A stretch of DNA of 64,000 nucleotides, taken from positions 16,853 to 80,852 of the forward strand of contig CAYVFI010000031.1 in the NCBI GenBank assembly GCA_964450955.1, given 5' to 3'. The number at the start of each line of letters is the position of its first letter. Positions within the stretch are counted from its first letter, which is position 1. The position numbers and the translations under genes are program-made. Source of the stretch: CAYNWT01 sp964450955 (GTDB lineage Bacteria; Planctomycetota; Planctomycetia; Planctomycetales; Planctomycetaceae). The notes under the pieces are model-generated. The model was not told where the DNA came from, ran no database searches, and saw only the letters and a list, made by a program, of their open reading frames with translations. Below are positions 19,230 to 26,957 of this stretch, one piece after another.

Positions 19230-19634
19230 ATGGCTGAATTGGTCGAAAACGCGGTGCTTGCAGGGAAGCTGACGGCCATGGCTGTCACGGTTCTTGTCGT
19301 TACCTTCCTGTATAACTGGTGGATGTGGCCCGGGAAGTACCGGTGGCTCGCCAGGATAGGCCCCAGGATGTTTGGCCCAGAGGCGCGGGCCCGGATACAG
19401 CCCTACGAAACCGCGATCCGACGCGCGCTTGATCGTCATCGGAAAGCCACGGGCGAGGTTGTTCAGTTCGTCGACGTTGTGCGTGCACCACTGCGTCTCC
19501 ACATCTCCCGGTACTCACTGTGGAAGTCGGTTGCGTGGGGGCTTGCCAGAACGGACGACGGTCGTGAGCGGTTCGTCTGTGTTAGCGGCTGGTACACGTC
19601 GGACTCAGTCATGCCTGAATTCTTCGACCGGTAA
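19230..19634 (+). CDS. Small membrane-anchored hypothetical protein
   Basis: About 134 residues from the ATG at 19230; earlier in-frame ATGs at 19173 and 19188 exist, and no ribosome site clearly decides. One membrane helix (LTAMAVTVLVVTFLYNWWMW) lies near residue 12-32. A basic soluble part of about 95 residues follows and ends in a Trp/Tyr-containing stretch (FVCVSGWYTSDSVMPEFFDR). No family is recognised. A competing minus-strand frame covers part of it, but the + frame has a coherent membrane-plus-domain layout. Confidence 0.55.
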   Translation: MAELVENAVLAGKLTAMAVTVLVVTFLYNWWMWPGKYRWLARIGPRMFGPEARARIQPYETAIRRALDRHRKATGEVVQFVDVVRAPLRLHISRYSLWKSVAWGLARTDDGRERFVCVSGWYTSDSVMPEFFDR

Positions 19635-19746
19635 GCCCCTGGATTTGTTCAATTTCGATCCTGTTGGCGGCATTAAGCCCGCCCGCTTGTGAAGGCTTGC
19701 CAACTCGGCCATCATTTGGTTCTCCGAACTCCGCAGGACCCACCCC

Positions 19747-22005
19747 ATGAGAAGCCTTCTTCACCTCGCGATCCTGGCAGTCATTGTCTGCCCACACGCC
19801 ATCGCCAACCAGGCCGATCGGCCCAACGTCGTCATCATCTTCTGCGATGATCTTGGCTACGCCGACATCGGACCCTTCGACGGCAAGATCCCGACGCCGC
19901 ATCTTGATCGCATGGCAAAGGAAGGACGAACCTTCACCAACTTCTACGCCGCACAAGCTGTGTGTTCTGCATCGCGAGCCGCACTTCTGACCGGTTGCTA
20001 TTCGAATCGCGTCGGCATCAACGGTGCTCTTGGGCCAGCAGCGAGGCACGGTATCAGTGCCGATGAAATGACCATCGCGGAATTGGTTAAGCAAAACGAC
20101 TACGCCACTGCGTGTTACGGCAAATGGCACCTTGGACATCACAAACAGTTCCTCCCGATGCAGCACGGCTTCGACGACTACTTCGGCCTGCCGTATTCAA
20201 ACGACATGTGGCCCTACCACCCGGGTGTGGCTCACCTGCCGATGAAAGAACGCATCAAACGCTGGCCACACTTGCCGCTCATCGACAAAAACGAAGTCGT
20301 CAACGATAAAGTCACTCCGGACGACCAAACACAACTCACCACGCAGTACACCGAACGCGCGGTGCAGTTTATTGAAGCCAACAAGGACAACCCGTTCTTT
20401 CTTTACGTGCCGCACAGCATGCCGCACGTGCCGCTGTACGTGAGCGATAAGTTCAAAGGCAAAAGCGAACACGGCGTCTTCGGCGATGTGATCATGGAGA
20501 TCGATTGGTCGGTCGGTCAGATTCTTGATGCACTCAAGCGAACCGGCAACGACGAGAACACGCTGGTCGTGTTCACATCCGACAACGGTCCATGGCTGAG
20601 CTACGGCGATCACGCTGGTTCTGCAACTCCGCTTCGTGAAGGCAAAGGCACCACATGGGAAGGCGGACAACGCGAACCAACCGTCATGCGTTGGCCAGCA
20701 AAGATTCCAGCCGGAACCGTGTGCGATGAACTCTCCGGAACCATTGACCTACTGCCAACCATCGCCGCCATGACCGGCGCGGAACTTCCGAAACACACCA
20801 TCGATGGCAAGAACATCCTGCCGCTAATGACGGACGAGAACGCGACCAGTCCGCACGATTACTTTTGTTTCTACTGGGGAGGACACCTGCAAGCCATCCG
20901 CAGCGGCGACTGGAAATTGCATTTCCCGCACGGTTACCGCAGCCTGAAAGTTGTAGACGGCAAGAAGGTCGCCGGTCGCGGCGGCAGCCCTGACGGCTAC
21001 ACGCAAAAGAAAACCGGGCTCGCGTTATTCAACCTCAAGGATGATATCGGTGAGCTACACGATGTTGCGGCTGCCAACCCCAAAGTCGTCGCGAAACTCA
21101 AGAAGTTCGCACATGCGGCTCGCCAGGAACTGGGCGACACCGCCACGAAGAAGCAAGGCGCAGGCGTTCGTCCACCAGGCCGGATGAAGATGAAAGCTCT
21201 CATCGTTGAAGGCCAGAACAATCACAAGAACTGGCCGGAAACCACGCCCATGATGAAGGCTCACCTGGAATCAACGGGACTGTTCGAAGTCGATGTCATT
21301 CGCACTGCTGCCAAGGGAACCGACCCCAACTTCAAACCCGATTTCGGCAAGTACAAGGTTGTGGTCTCCAACTACAACGGAGCTCCGTGGCCTGCTGAAA
21401 CCAAGACGGCGTTCGAAAAATACATGAAGAATGGCGGTGGCCTGGTTTCCATCCACGCAGCCGACAACTCGTTCCCCAAGTGGCAGGCGTACAACGAAAT
21501 GATCGGCCTCGGCGGTTGGGGCGGTCGGAACGAAAAGTCAGGCCCATGGGTCTACTTCGACGAGAACGGCAAGAAAGTCGTCAACAAAGAAAAAGGCCGC
21601 GGCGGTCATCACGGCAAGCAGCACCCTTTCACCGTTGTCGTCCGTGACCGCAAGCACCCAATCACGCGGGGCATGCCCACCGAATGGCTCCACGCCAAAG
21701 ACGAACTCTACGACAAGCTGCGCGGCCCCGCGAACAACATGAACATCCTCGCCACCGCCTTTGCTGACCCATCAACCGGCGGCAGCGGACGCCACGAGCC
21801 GATGCTGTTCACAATCAAGTACGGCAAAGGCCGCGTGTTCCACAATCCGATGGGCCACGGCAACTACAGCCACGAATGCGTCGGCTTCATTACAACTCTC
21901 CAACGTGGAGCCGAATGGGCCGCAACCGGTAAGGTGACGCAGAAGATTCCGAAGGACTTTCCGACTGCCACGGAGGGACGTAATCGGAAGTGGGAAGCGA
22001 AGTAG
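19747..22005 (+). CDS. Sulfatase fused to a ThuA-like domain
   Basis: This 752-residue exported fusion has a signal peptide (residues 1-20). An arylsulfatase domain covers about 25-470: metal ligands in VIIFCDDLGYADIG, the formylglycine motif CSASR with Cys73 as the modified residue, GKWHLGHH, and TSDNGPW. A ThuA-like (trehalose utilisation) domain covers about 480-735: MKALIVEGQNNHKNWPETTP, GGGLVSIHAADNSF, KYGKGRVFHNPMGH. Sulfatases remove sulfate esters from marine polysaccharides. ThuA-like domains have a flavodoxin/glutaminase-like fold and act on keto-sugars in some systems. Fusing them suggests sequential work on one sulfated glycan in the periplasm. The substrate is unknown. Confidence 0.93.
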   Translation: MRSLLHLAILAVIVCPHAIANQADRPNVVIIFCDDLGYADIGPFDGKIPTPHLDRMAKEGRTFTNFYAAQAVCSASRAALLTGCYSNRVGINGALGPAARHGISADEMTIAELVKQNDYATACYGKWHLGHHKQFLPMQHGFDDYFGLPYSNDMWPYHPGVAHLPMKERIKRWPHLPLIDKNEVVNDKVTPDDQTQLTTQYTERAVQFIEANKDNPFFLYVPHSMPHVPLYVSDKFKGKSEHGVFGDVIMEIDWSVGQILDALKRTGNDENTLVVFTSDNGPWLSYGDHAGSATPLREGKGTTWEGGQREPTVMRWPAKIPAGTVCDELSGTIDLLPTIAAMTGAELPKHTIDGKNILPLMTDENATSPHDYFCFYWGGHLQAIRSGDWKLHFPHGYRSLKVVDGKKVAGRGGSPDGYTQKKTGLALFNLKDDIGELHDVAAANPKVVAKLKKFAHAARQELGDTATKKQGAGVRPPGRMKMKALIVEGQNNHKNWPETTPMMKAHLESTGLFEVDVIRTAAKGTDPNFKPDFGKYKVVVSNYNGAPWPAETKTAFEKYMKNGGGLVSIHAADNSFPKWQAYNEMIGLGGWGGRNEKSGPWVYFDENGKKVVNKEKGRGGHHGKQHPFTVVVRDRKHPITRGMPTEWLHAKDELYDKLRGPANNMNILATAFADPSTGGSGRHEPMLFTIKYGKGRVFHNPMGHGNYSHECVGFITTLQRGAEWAATGKVTQKIPKDFPTATEGRNRKWEAK

Positions 22006-22118
22006 GCGAGAGCGTAGACCACCTGTGCCCGCCGCTCGGGTCGCAGCACGAAACAGGGCCAACGGCCCGGCCCTTCGCAAGCCTGTCGCGAAGCCACAGG
22101 AGTGCGTGACGGCATCAA

Positions 22119-22161
22119 GAAAGCCCCAACGTCCATCGGCTGGGCGGGGGCTTTCGTTTTT
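22119..22161 (+). terminator. Intrinsic terminator downstream of the sulfatase gene
   Basis: GAAAGCCCC pairs with GGGGCTTTC across a 19-base loop that can fold further, followed by GTTTTTG. It lies about 115 bases past the sulfatase stop, just before the transposase remnant. Confidence 0.75.
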
Positions 22162-22162
22162 G

Positions 22163-22560
22163 AATCAATCGATTCCTGGAGCTGCGCGAGAAGAACTTAG
22201 CGCGTACATGTCTGTCACCCTGCGTGACACGGTGGATTTACCGACCTTGATCGTCAACGGCGTGCAAGATCACGTTCATGCGTTGTTCCTGGTGAGCCGC
22301 AAAGTCCCGCTCATGCGAATCGTCGGCGAGACGAAAACGGAAACCAGTAAATGGGTGAAGAAACAGCGCACCGGACCGAAAGACTTTGCGTGGCCAAGGG
22401 GATACGGGGCGTTCTCGGTGAGTGAATCGAACATTCAGGAAGTTCGTAGGTACATCGACAACGGGAAGAACACCACAAGACAATGACGTTCCAGGACGAG
22501 TTCCGCCTGCTATGCAAACGGCACGGTGTCGAACTCGACGAACGCTACGCGTGGGATTGA
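22163..22560 (+). pseudogene. IS200-like (Y1/HUH) transposase remnant
   Basis: The frame ending at 22486 reads as the middle of an IS200-type transposase: REELSAYMSVTLRDTVD, the HUH-type motif DHVHALF near 22270, TSKWVKKQ, FAWPRGYGAFSVS and RRYIDN. The family's end continues in another frame (EEHHK then MTFQDEFRLLCKRHGVELDE and RYAWD) to the TGA at 22560. One base appears to be lost near 22460, where the family usually has a short NQEEHH stretch. The first 25 or so residues are also missing. It is therefore truncated and frameshifted. The family assignment rests on remembered motifs. Confidence 0.82.
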
Positions 22561-22618
22561 AATGGACCAGCCGCCTTGAGCAACGGTGGGGCCGGCGTGG
22601 ATAGCGCCCGCTTTCACA

Positions 22619-22927
22619 CTACCCAGTGAGTTCAGCGACTCGGTGGGCTTCGATCCAGTCTGACAGTCCCGGTTTCCAGACCAACGCTGTGTTCGAGAAA
22701 TCGTTTTTTGCGAGGGACTGGCGAAGCTGGCTGGCGGCGAATGGTCCGATTTGTCTTTGGCCTTCAAACACCATCCATTCAGCGACATCGCTGCCGGCTA
22801 TGTTGCGTGCGTGATACACCCGAGTTCGTTCGTTTAGAAATTCGCCACACTCGCGACATCGCACACAGCCAACTGGGACGTCTTCGCCGCAGCGGCAGGT
22901 CTTGGTTTGAACTGAATTAAGCTTCAT
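22619..22927 (-). CDS. Zinc-ribbon plus GYF-domain protein
   Basis: This 102-residue protein starts at the ATG at 22927. The N-terminus carries a compact Cys-rich zinc-ribbon-like motif (CRCGEDVPVGCVRCRECGEF). The C-terminal half is a GYF_2 domain (EWMVFEGQRQIGPFAASQL to VWKPGLSDWIEAHRV), a proline-peptide-binding fold common in bacterial membrane-associated proteins. It has no membrane helix, so it is probably cytoplasmic. It may be a protein-interaction adaptor. No clear operon partner. Confidence 0.8.
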   Translation of the reverse strand: MKLNSVQTKTCRCGEDVPVGCVRCRECGEFLNERTRVYHARNIAGSDVAEWMVFEGQRQIGPFAASQLRQSLAKNDFSNTALVWKPGLSDWIEAHRVAELTG

Positions 22928-23259
22928 CGGACTGTGCCACACGTTCGCGGTTTGTTTTCCAATCGAAGTTACGCCCGGGGATCCGTTGCTGCTGGAAAAT
23001 TCCGGCAACGCATCGCAAATCCGCTCCACCCGATTTCCAGTTGGGGCAGAATGGGCACCCGCGTGGTTTGTGGGCGGGTTTCTAAGAGACGACCTGTCCG
23101 CAGGATCGCGTACTCACATTCTTTGCGTTCTGATCGGGTTGTGGCGAATCGGCCAGCTTGTTTGTGGGCTAAGCAACAGAATACAGTCGATGTTGTCGTC
23201 TTGCGAAATCAAGCACGGACTTAACTCGAGCTCAGACGTATCATAAGCTTGGAAACGTC
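22928..23259. other. Intergenic region, no gene recognised
   Basis: About 330 bases lie between the GYF gene (-) and the UGA-interrupted membrane protein gene (+). Short frames on both strands are Arg/Cys-rich and unconvincing. It should hold both promoters. I see no clear repeat or RNA structure. Confidence 0.4.
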
Positions 23260-23769
23260 ATGAGCTCACTAACACTGAAACAACCTGGCATCAGCAGACT
23301 GCTGTTCCTGATTGCATGGCCGGCGGCTTTGTACGGTTCGCTGTCACTGTTGTACGTCGAAATGCCCCACTTGGGCGGACTGTGCGGCGACTGGGGATGA
23401 CTGCCGGCCACAAGTGCATTGGTTTCAATGCACGCGTTTTGGTTAACGTTGCTTGTACCCGTCGCCTGGCTATGTGCCGGGCGGTATCTGAAAAGCCGAT
23501 CGGCCTGGCTGGCAGGCGCGGTGCTCGCATTTGTGGGAGCCATCGCATGGGCCGCCACCGGGGCAAATGCCGCGGGCTCAGGTCTACTGGCGGACCGAGT
23601 GCTAAGTGGGCTGCACCAGATTGTGAGTTCAACAGACCTCCCCTTCTTACAACTGACCATCGCCTGCTTCGTCGGATGGCGACGGTGCCGTGCGACGTCT
23701 CCCGACCCAAACGAACCGGGCGTTGCTGGAGACATCGCAGACGAAGTCGGTAATGAAGTTCCCGCCTGA
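23260..23769 (+). CDS. Membrane protein interrupted by an in-frame UGA at codon 47 (candidate selenoprotein or nonsense mutant)
   Basis: From the ATG at 23260 (MSSLTLKQPG) one frame continues to the TGA at 23767 and is broken only by a TGA at 23398-23400. Read through, it is 169 codons with about four membrane helices: LLFLIAWPAALYGSL, FWLTLLVPVAWL, WLAGAVLAFVGAIAW and a weaker last one. Coding character is similar on both sides of the UGA. The context LCGDWG-UGA-LPATSAL suggests the UGA replaces the second Cys of a CGxWGC-like motif; TGC or TGT is one change from TGA. A perfect hairpin starts 13 bases after the UGA. It is either a Sec-containing protein or a recent pseudogene. If UGA is a real stop, the 3' part could only restart at 23428 (ATG) or just before. 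Confidence 0.5.
23414..23433 (+). promoter_or_regulatory. SECIS-like hairpin downstream of an in-frame UGA
   Basis: GTGCATTG, loop GTTT, CAATGCAC: a perfect 8-base stem with a 4-base loop whose first base is G. The loop begins 21 bases after the UGA. This fits the published bacterial SECIS outline (hairpin close behind the UGA, a G in the first two loop positions). No SelB or tRNA-Sec gene lies in this window, so the function is unproven. Confidence 0.4.
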
Positions 23770-23954
23770 ACACAGCCGATGCTACGGTCTGTGGAGAACG
23801 ACCAACCCGGCCCGCTCATCAGGGACTCCGATACCAGCGATGGCTCCGGCGTTGCAAGTCGAGAAGCGGGATTCGATTCGGCCCAACAACATGACCCCGC
23901 CCACACGCCGGTTCCACTGGTCGGAAGTGCTCCGTCGTGAACATCGCTTGAGCA

Positions 23955-24009
23955 CTCTCGGGCCTCTCGGGCCTCTCGAGCCTCTCTGGCCTGTTGGGCC
24001 TCTCGGGCG
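23955..24009. repeat. Short tandem repeat of a CTCTCGGGC-type 9-mer
   Basis: Six imperfect copies of a 9-base unit (CTCTCGGGC and variants such as CTCTCGAGC, CTCTCTGGC, CTGTTGGGC) lie just upstream of the aspartic-protease-like gene. The minus-strand frame through it gives an Arg/Pro/Glu repeat that I consider non-coding. The copy number may vary by replication slippage. Confidence 0.8.
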
Positions 24010-24053
24010 CGGCGTATGATGCCCTCCTGTCAAAGAAACGGCTCAGAGAAACC

Positions 24054-25028
24054 ATGGCTGCATACAAACCACTCACAACTCTCGCGATGCTGTTCCTGTT
24101 TGTTGGACCATCAAACCCCGCACTTGCCAATACACCAGGGCGAACAGTCAGTGGCATTCGGTCGGCTCACGCATCGCACGCGACAACTCAGCAAGCGACT
24201 GTCGAGCACTCGATCCCGTTTACACTCACTAAGCACAATAACATCACAATTAAGGCTCTGCTAAACGAACGAGACCAGGTCAACCTGATGTTTCACCTGG
24301 CCGCCGGTTCTGTCTCGCTTACCCGTCAAGCCACGCGGCGACTGAACAGCGTAAAGTTTGACAGCGATGCATCCGTCACGAGTTGGGGCGGACAAAAACA
24401 GCCAGTTCGATACAGCAGCAGCAACACGCTGCAAATCTGGCAACAACGATGGACCACGCTCGCGATCACGGAAGACAAACACTCCGGACACGAAACAGAC
24501 GGCAAGTTTGGCCCGCACCTGTTTGCTGGCAAAGTGTTTGAACTGAACTTCGACACAAAGAAGTTACTCGTCCACTCCGAACTCCCAAAAACGACACAGC
24601 AGTACACGCGGTTTGAGATAAAACTGAAAAATGGAACCATGTTCATTGCCAGCAGGACGCAGGTCGGAGACAGCCTGATTCCGCATTCTTTCATGATTCA
24701 CACAGGTTTTGGCGGAGCCGTCCTCTTTGATGATAAGTTCGCCGCGGCGCAACAGTTGGGCAAGCGGTTACAAGTCGTCGGTGGACGCGAACTGAAAGAT
24801 TCCATGGGCAATATCATCAAGACCAGCAGGGTCATTGTGCCGTCCATGGTGTTCGGCGAGTTCGAACTACAAAACGTACCAGCCGAGATTTTCCCTGGAG
24901 CGATGGGTCGACAAAAACTAAGCGTGGTGGGAGCCGATATCCTGAAGCGGTTCAACATCATCTTCGACATTGGCAACGGGCAGATTTTCATGAAGCCGAA
25001 CAGCTTGTTCGAATCAAAATTCTCGTGA
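24054..25028 (+). CDS. Retropepsin-like aspartic protease-like secreted protein
   Basis: This 324-residue protein starts at the ATG at 24054, before a signal peptide (MAAYKPLTTLAMLFLFVGPSNPALA). The earlier ATG at 23994 lies in the repeat. The body is beta-rich and built like two retropepsin-like lobes. In the second lobe SFMIHTGFGGAVLFDD occupies the place of the D-T-G loop but has H-T-G, and VVGADILKRFNIIFDIGNGQ is the closing flap-like motif typical of this family. The first lobe lacks a clear DTG. A catalytic role is therefore doubtful; it may be a binding protein with this fold. It lies 37 bases before the GNAT gene. Confidence 0.7.
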   Translation: MAAYKPLTTLAMLFLFVGPSNPALANTPGRTVSGIRSAHASHATTQQATVEHSIPFTLTKHNNITIKALLNERDQVNLMFHLAAGSVSLTRQATRRLNSVKFDSDASVTSWGGQKQPVRYSSSNTLQIWQQRWTTLAITEDKHSGHETDGKFGPHLFAGKVFELNFDTKKLLVHSELPKTTQQYTRFEIKLKNGTMFIASRTQVGDSLIPHSFMIHTGFGGAVLFDDKFAAAQQLGKRLQVVGGRELKDSMGNIIKTSRVIVPSMVFGEFELQNVPAEIFPGAMGRQKLSVVGADILKRFNIIFDIGNGQIFMKPNSLFESKFS

Positions 25029-25065
25029 GTCTCGCAAGGTATCTGTGACACTGCGAGGCAACGAC

Positions 25066-25536
25066 ATGGCAAGTTTCGAAGCGCTTCATCTTAGAGAATA
25101 CACGTCCGCCGATCGCGATGCGTGTTTGGCGATCTTTGACAGCAACCGCCCCAGGTACTTCGCAGACCACGAACGCGCGGAGTTCGCTGAGTGGCTGGAC
25201 AAGCCCGATCGCGCGTCGTATTCGGTGATTGAAATTGATGGTGACATTGTCGCCGCCGGTGGGATTTTTTATTGCCCTAAGCAGAACCACGTCGGCCTGG
25301 CGTGGGGTATGGTGCATAACGCTCTGCATGGTCAGGGCATCGGACGTCGGCTGACGGAATTCCGCGTCGAGCAAATGGGACAGCAGTTTGCCGAACTTGA
25401 ACAACGTTTGGCCACATCGCAGCACACGTTCCGGTTCTATGAAAAGATGGGCTTCACGCTGACAAATGTGACCGCAGACGGCTTCGGCAAAGGCATCGAT
25501 CGGTACGACATGGTGCGGCCACGCCCTGCGATTTGA
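25066..25536 (+). CDS. GNAT family N-acetyltransferase
   Basis: This 156-residue protein starts at the ATG at 25066, with GAGG 9 bases upstream; the GTG/ATG choices further up fit less well. It shows the GNAT fold: LREYTSADRDACLAIFDSN at the N-terminus, the acetyl-CoA pyrophosphate loop HGQGIGRRL near residue 92, and the C-terminal FYEKMGFTL motif. It should transfer an acetyl group from acetyl-CoA to an amine. The substrate is unknown. It follows the protease-like gene closely, so it may be co-transcribed. Confidence 0.85.
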   Translation: MASFEALHLREYTSADRDACLAIFDSNRPRYFADHERAEFAEWLDKPDRASYSVIEIDGDIVAAGGIFYCPKQNHVGLAWGMVHNALHGQGIGRRLTEFRVEQMGQQFAELEQRLATSQHTFRFYEKMGFTLTNVTADGFGKGIDRYDMVRPRPAI

Positions 25537-25630
25537 ACCTTCCTGGTTGTGTTTACGTTTGGGTCCCGGATACTTGCCCAATCAAAAACTGGTCGCGCCG
25601 CCGCGACGATTAACGCTCCGGGATTCGCAG

Positions 25631-26230
25631 ATGAACCAGGATAAACCCCGACCAGAACCGCCGCGCCCGCCGCCCCTTCCGGCGGATCACGCCGATAACC
25701 TCGATTTCCACGGCGATCGGACAGATCAGGGCTTGTCGGGTGCGAGCACAGCGAATACACCGCAGATCCTCTCGGAAGTTCCTTCCAATATCTCACTCCA
25801 CCACATCTTCCTCTCACGTAAGCATCGGACGCTGCTGGCCAGCTTTGGCGTGTTCCTTCTGTCAGGTTTTCTGCTGTCGGTTTATCTGAAGCCGAGCCCC
25901 GCGGGGTATGGAACTCACCAAAAACTCGGTTTGCCTCCGTGTTCGATGCGCGTCATGTTTGAAATCCCATGTCCCAGCTGCGGCATGACAACCAGTTTCT
26001 CGCACTTCGTGCGCGGTCAGATTTCCTCGTCTTTGCGAGCGAACGCGGCCGGAACGTTGCTGGCTGTTGTCTGCGTGGTGCTGATGGTCTGGTCATTTTT
26101 GACAGCATGGCAGGGCCGGTACATGTGGGTCCACGATCCAGCAACAGCGCTGGCCTACGGACTAAGTGGAGTGGCAGCGTTAACGCTGTTGCACTGGGTC
26201 TGGCGGCTTTGGATTGATGGATACATCTAA
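25631..26230 (+). CDS. DUF2752 membrane protein
   Basis: This 199-residue protein starts at the ATG at 25631; in-frame codons upstream lack a ribosome site. A Pro-rich cytoplasmic N-terminus of about 65 residues is followed by a membrane helix (TLLASFGVFLLSGFLLSVYL). The DUF2752 signature comes next (EIPCPSCGMTTSFSHFVRG, with paired Cys), then two more membrane helices. DUF2752 proteins are small inner-membrane proteins of unknown function; the CPxCGMTT core may bind a metal or be redox active. The 3' end overlaps the following lipoprotein gene by 14 bases. Confidence 0.85.
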   Translation: MNQDKPRPEPPRPPPLPADHADNLDFHGDRTDQGLSGASTANTPQILSEVPSNISLHHIFLSRKHRTLLASFGVFLLSGFLLSVYLKPSPAGYGTHQKLGLPPCSMRVMFEIPCPSCGMTTSFSHFVRGQISSSLRANAAGTLLAVVCVVLMVWSFLTAWQGRYMWVHDPATALAYGLSGVAALTLLHWVWRLWIDGYI

Positions 26231-26900
26231 AAACAATCGCGATCGAACCAAATTCAATCTCCACCCCGCGCGGTGGCTGTTGTGTCTGACAATCGTTGTG
26301 ACATTCGCCGGGTGTCGTTTCAACGTGGGAATCCTACGCGGGATCCTGGGCGACTTAATGGAACCCAGTGCGTTTGAAATGCGGACTGACATCGATCTGA
26401 CTGACGGTAATGACCGCCTGCTGATTCTGTGTTCGGCCAGCCACAGCGTGATGAATGAATCCGCTTCACTACCGATCGATATCCTAAGCAAAGTCTCAGC
26501 ACAGTTGCGGAACCATGGAGTCGATGTTGTCGACACCGACGACGTCGCCGACTGGATGGACGACAACGGTTCGCTGGACGATCTCACATCGCTCGCGACA
26601 GAATTCGACGCGGACTACATCGCTGTGATCCGCATTCAGAATCTCAGCTACACAGAACCCAACAGTAATCTGCTACGAGCCCGAGCAACCGGCGACATCA
26701 GGGTTCATAAAGTCATCTACGATGATGACGTCCGCATTCTTGAACAGTACGGAACGGCAATCAACGAAGTCTATCCGAAGACGTATCCAATTTCGGCTGA
26801 CAAGCTTTCGCACGGCATGTTCCAAAGAGACGCACTGAATTACCTAAGCGACGTGTTCGCACGACAGTTCCACCGCTATCACCAACGCGACACGATTTAG
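26217..26900 (+). CDS. Putative lipoprotein, paralogue of the next gene
   Basis: 227 residues from the ATG at 26217 (a TTG at 26214 is also in frame). A basic N-terminus leads to a hydrophobic stretch ending in VVTFAGC, a probable lipobox at about residue 32. The mature part alternates strands and helices, with LRNHGVDVVDTDDVADWMDDN followed by FDADYIAVIRIQNLSYTEPNS. The same pattern occurs in the next gene (QHKIDVIDSNRVRAWLNEN, then HIIYIDLIDYSLYEPDS), so the two are tandem paralogues. Function unknown. It overlaps DUF2752 by 14 bases. Confidence 0.8.
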   Translation: MDTSKNNRDRTKFNLHPARWLLCLTIVVTFAGCRFNVGILRGILGDLMEPSAFEMRTDIDLTDGNDRLLILCSASHSVMNESASLPIDILSKVSAQLRNHGVDVVDTDDVADWMDDNGSLDDLTSLATEFDADYIAVIRIQNLSYTEPNSNLLRARATGDIRVHKVIYDDDVRILEQYGTAINEVYPKTYPISADKLSHGMFQRDALNYLSDVFARQFHRYHQRDTI

Positions 26901-26957
26901 GCACCGGCACCCACGATGGGCGCATTGAAAACTGACCGACAAAGGCAGGGGTCACGA

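Noticed and set aside
18864..19502. Long minus-strand frame upstream of the PASTA gene
   Set aside because: Composition is His/Arg/Pro-rich with no domain, and it overlaps a more plausible + strand membrane protein.
22025..22162. N-terminus of the IS200-like frame
   Set aside because: It reads through the sulfatase terminator and does not resemble the transposase family.
23819..24157. Minus-strand frame with an Arg/Pro/Glu repeat
   Set aside because: The repeat comes from the 9-base DNA repeat; no start site or conserved domain.
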